A stretch of 45,239 nucleotides of DNA from an uncultured Vibrio sp. (GTDB taxonomy: Bacteria; Pseudomonadota; Gammaproteobacteria; Enterobacterales; Vibrionaceae). The notes under the pieces are model-generated. The model worked only from the letters and a program-made list of their open reading frames with translations. It was not told the DNA's origin and did no database searches. Location: the NCBI RefSeq assembly GCF_947488985.1, contig NZ_CANLBV010000028.1:1-45239 (forward strand), in the 5' to 3' direction. Each line of letters starts with the position of its first letter. Position 1 is the first letter of the stretch. Below are positions 43,252 to 45,239 of the stretch, one piece after another. Both the position numbers and the translations under genes were made by a program.

Positions 43252-44118
43252 ATGTCAGACAAGATTTCCACCTCGGCACTTGCGAAACAAAAAGGAATAG
43301 AAGCTAAAACGTTATTTAGCGATCTAAAAACAGCGGGCTATATTGTGCGTTCACAAGAGCGTTGGATTCTCACTGAGCGGGGAGAAAGCTTTGGTGGGGA
43401 ATATGTCGAACACAAGAAGTTTGGTGTCTTTATTGTCTGGCCAGAGAAACTGCTTATCGATTTGGACTCATTCTCAGGAAAAACACTCACCGCCACCCAG
43501 CTTGGTAGCGCCTTTCAACTCAATGCCAAGAAAATCAACTTATTACTCAGTGAGCTTGGCTGGATAACTAAAGAAGAAAACGGCTGGCACGTCACCCCAA
43601 CAGGCCTCAAAGCCGGTGGCGAACAAAGAGAGGATAAAGCGACTCAGAATTTATTCGTGGTTTGGCATAATTCTTTGGTTCGTAATAAACGGTTAAAGCA
43701 ATCGGTTATCGAGTTTCTGGGCCATGATGCGGAGAGTCACTCAACCGACGTGTCATTTTCCAACTTTCGCCAGAAGTTCGAAGCAAAACATCGAACTCTA
43801 GATGGGCACTATGTTCGTTCGAAGGGCGAGCTTATCATCGATAATTGGCTGTATATGGCGGGTGTCGTCCATGCGTACGAGCGTCCACTGCCGACATCAA
43901 AAGAAGTGATAAGCGATTTCTATCTACCAAGTGGCAAGGTGTACATCCAATTTTGGGGAACCGATTCTGCGCCAATCGCAGAAGACAAGCGTGATATCAC
44001 AAGAGGGGTCTATCAAGAGCACGGTTTTAGCTTAATAGAGCTCACCCCAGAGGATATCCCTCACTTAGATAGCCTACTTCCCCCATTGTTGCGCCAATAC
44101 GGCATAAAAGCGTATTAA
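43252..44118 (+). CDS. Duplicated N-terminal winged-helix-like modules fused to a PD-(D/E)XK-like domain
   Basis: 288 residues. Two copies of one module are seen: residues 5-66 ('KGIEAKTLFSDLKTAGYIV', 'WILTERGESFGGE', 'KFGVFIVWPEKLL') and 79-144 ('FQLNAKKINLLLSELGWIT', 'WHVTPTGLKAGGE', 'TQNLFVVWHNSLV'), each with a helix-rich start, a W..T..G...GGE strand pair, and a '.FVVW' strand. Residues 185-275 fit a restriction-endonuclease-like fold: E193 ('VRSKGELIIDNWLY'), D222 ('VISDFYLPSGK'), then 'VYIQFWG' where the catalytic (E/Q)xK position has Gln233 and no Lys, followed by a Lys/Arg helix and 'HGFSLIELTPEDI'. It lies next to mtlA, divergent. Some databases carry misleading names for such proteins; no function is established. 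DNA binding or a degenerate nuclease is inferred. Confidence 0.85.
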   Translation: MSDKISTSALAKQKGIEAKTLFSDLKTAGYIVRSQERWILTERGESFGGEYVEHKKFGVFIVWPEKLLIDLDSFSGKTLTATQLGSAFQLNAKKINLLLSELGWITKEENGWHVTPTGLKAGGEQREDKATQNLFVVWHNSLVRNKRLKQSVIEFLGHDAESHSTDVSFSNFRQKFEAKHRTLDGHYVRSKGELIIDNWLYMAGVVHAYERPLPTSKEVISDFYLPSGKVYIQFWGTDSAPIAEDKRDITRGVYQEHGFSLIELTPEDIPHLDSLLPPLLRQYGIKAY

Positions 44119-44446
44119 GCGGCTGAGTATCGGCCACTTAATTGAATCTAGCTCACACTTATCGAACTATTATGGACATGATTAACCATAGTTATTTGAT
44201 GTGTTCGCTATTTTCTCCGTGCCACTTTTCTATTACCTTACCCCCATCGACCCAATCTACCGCAGATATTCGATTTATTCGGACACGTTCGAGCGTCACT
44301 CAAACATTCAGTTTAAATCCGTATCTTGTTGACGAGATTGAACTAGTTTTACGCAACTGAGCTAGTTTTATTCGACTAAACAAAGGTTGGCATAACTGAA
44401 TATAAAGCTCGACAACATTTATTATTGATAGATATTAGGATTCAAC
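44119..44446. other. Intergenic region before the second nitroreductase
   Basis: An open frame at 44142-44360 has no ribosome site and poor composition. Nothing else was noticed beyond a likely promoter region for the gene at 44447. Confidence 0.45.
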
Positions 44447-45103
44447 ATGACTCACCCAATCATTACTGATCTAAACACTCGTTACACAGCTAAAAAATAC
44501 GATGCAGAAAAACGCATATCTGCGGAAGACATGGAAGTGATCAAAGAAGCGCTTCGCTTATCGGCTTCTTCTATTAACTCTCAGCCTTGGAAATTCATCA
44601 TCATTGAGAGCGATGCAGCAAAACAGCGCTTCCACAACACGTTTGAAAACATGTTCCAGTTTAACCAACCACATGCAAAAGCAGCGTCACACACGATTCT
44701 TTTTGCTTATGACCCTAAGTACACTAAAGAGAAATTCGCTAAACGTGCCGACACTGAAGTTAGCTCGGGTCACCTACCAGCTGAAATGTACGAGCAATTC
44801 TTAGGTGCTTACGCATTCGCAGAAATGAACACCGACGAAACCGGTTTCAACGGTAACTGGACTAAGGCCCAAATTTACATTGCGCTAGGTAATGTCATGC
44901 ACACATTGGCCCGCCTTGGTATCGCTTCAACACCGATGGAAGGTGTCGACGCGAAGATGATCGGCGAAGAGTTTGCAGACGAACTTGAAGGTCACGTTGT
45001 TGATGTGGCACTGGCTATCGGCTACCACAAAGAAGGCGAAGACTACAACTACGGTAAACCAAAAGCGCGCCTAGCTCTTGATGAAGTTGTTACAACACTT
45101 TAA
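44447..45103 (+). CDS. NfsB-type nitroreductase / dihydropteridine reductase-like flavoprotein
   Basis: 218 residues, AGGA before the ATG. FMN-site marks are 'NTRYTAKKYDAEKRIS', 'ALRLSASSINSQPWKFIIIES', 'GNVMHTLARLGIASTPMEGVDA' and 'VALAIGYHKEGEDYN'. The protein resembles E. coli NfsB, including the length of 217. It reduces nitroaromatics, quinones and flavins using NAD(P)H. It is unlike Frp at 8311, which belongs to the NfsA branch. Monocistronic; a mobile intron lies just beyond it. Confidence 0.94.
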   Translation: MTHPIITDLNTRYTAKKYDAEKRISAEDMEVIKEALRLSASSINSQPWKFIIIESDAAKQRFHNTFENMFQFNQPHAKAASHTILFAYDPKYTKEKFAKRADTEVSSGHLPAEMYEQFLGAYAFAEMNTDETGFNGNWTKAQIYIALGNVMHTLARLGIASTPMEGVDAKMIGEEFADELEGHVVDVALAIGYHKEGEDYNYGKPKARLALDEVVTTL

Positions 45104-45164
45104 TTATTGATGTGACCGAGCCCTAACCACAGGGATAGCAGTCAAGAAAACCTCGATAAATAAA

Positions 45165-45239
45165 TCGAGTAGGAGGAGGCCTCACGGCCTCCGTCCTCTC
45201 ACACCACCGTACAAGCGTGGGTCGCATACGGCGGTTCCG
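45165..45239 (-). mobile_element. 3' end of a group II intron (domains V and VI), likely class C
   Basis: On the minus strand the sequence reads from the window edge as a domain V hairpin: ACCGCCGTA (complement of 45227-45235) paired to TACGGTGGT (complement of 45203-45211) with one G-T wobble. Its lower strand contains the CGC type of catalytic triad. A domain VI hairpin follows (GGAGGC...GCCTCC, 45175-45192). The body and reverse transcriptase lie beyond the right edge. The 3' boundary is probably within 45160-45172. An adjacent CTCGAT/ATCGAG stem (45152-45169) overlaps the boundary. Confidence 0.72.

Noticed and set aside
44142..44360. Plus-strand frame of 72 codons
   Set aside because: No ribosome site, odd composition, no recognisable motif.
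1..45239. CRISPR array, tRNA, rRNA, prophage or integron attC sites
   Set aside because: No regularly spaced repeats with unique spacers, no tRNA or rRNA segment, no phage gene cluster and no integrase were seen; the tandem repeats found have no spacers.

Overview
The window looks like part of a Vibrio chromosome, most likely the smaller chromosome II of a Splendidus-clade or related marine Vibrio. The inference rests on gene content and protein resemblance: a nitroreductase very close in sequence to the Vibrio harveyi NADPH-flavin oxidoreductase Frp, the mtlA-mtlD-mtlR block, an isolated nagB, a YdcH (DUF465) protein and a CsrB-type RNA. No species call is possible from the sequence alone. 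Base composition is even across the window, and clear signs of mobile DNA are limited to both edges and one small intergenic element.

Layout. 1-138 is the tail of an IS630-type transposase. 641-4111 is a tripartite tricarboxylate transporter operon (tctC-tctB-tctA) led by a small unrecognised protein. 4189-10669 holds a YdcH protein, a large lipoprotein, a 267-bp MITE-like element, a periplasmic HAD phosphatase, Frp and a ClsC-like phospholipase D lipoprotein. 10.8-30.1 kb is a long run of regulator/effector pairs, mostly divergent: TetR with a RibD/DHFR-like reductase, LysR with an MFS exporter, LysR with an alkylsulfatase, TetR in an operon with a quinone-reductase-like MDR enzyme, AraC with a Bcr-type MFS exporter, LysR with adenosine deaminase, and TetR with an alpha/beta hydrolase and an AEC carrier. 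30.2-33.5 kb carries an acyltransferase, a tandem 6-PTPS protein and a two-gene membrane operon (MAPEG plus a two-TM protein). 33.5-34.1 kb is a CsrB-type sRNA with its promoter and an upstream UvrY/VarA-type palindrome. 34.4-36.3 kb is an alkylation-repair operon (Ada/AlkA fusion plus Ogt). Then come a small protein, MaoP, nagB, and the mannitol cluster mtlA-mtlD-mtlR. The right end holds an odd protein with a duplicated N-terminal module and a degraded PD-(D/E)XK-like nuclease domain, a second nitroreductase, and the 3' end (domains V and VI) of a group II intron on the minus strand.

How the genes work together. The window reads as accessory metabolism: uptake of carboxylates, mannitol and amino sugars, detoxification and export of xenobiotics (two flavin nitroreductases, MDR oxidoreductase, ABM monooxygenase, two MFS exporters), repair of alkylated DNA, and local one-component regulators. 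Several regulators have visible inverted or repeated operator-like sites.

Damaged genes. The alkylsulfatase is interrupted by a single in-frame TGA where the family has Trp, and a small gene near 12.2 kb is frameshifted. The items most worth a second look are the CsrB-type RNA and its control region, the in-frame TGA, the nuclease-like protein at 43.25 kb, the tandem 6-PTPS protein whose two halves split the family motifs, the intron end, and the short tandem repeats that sit against several stop codons.
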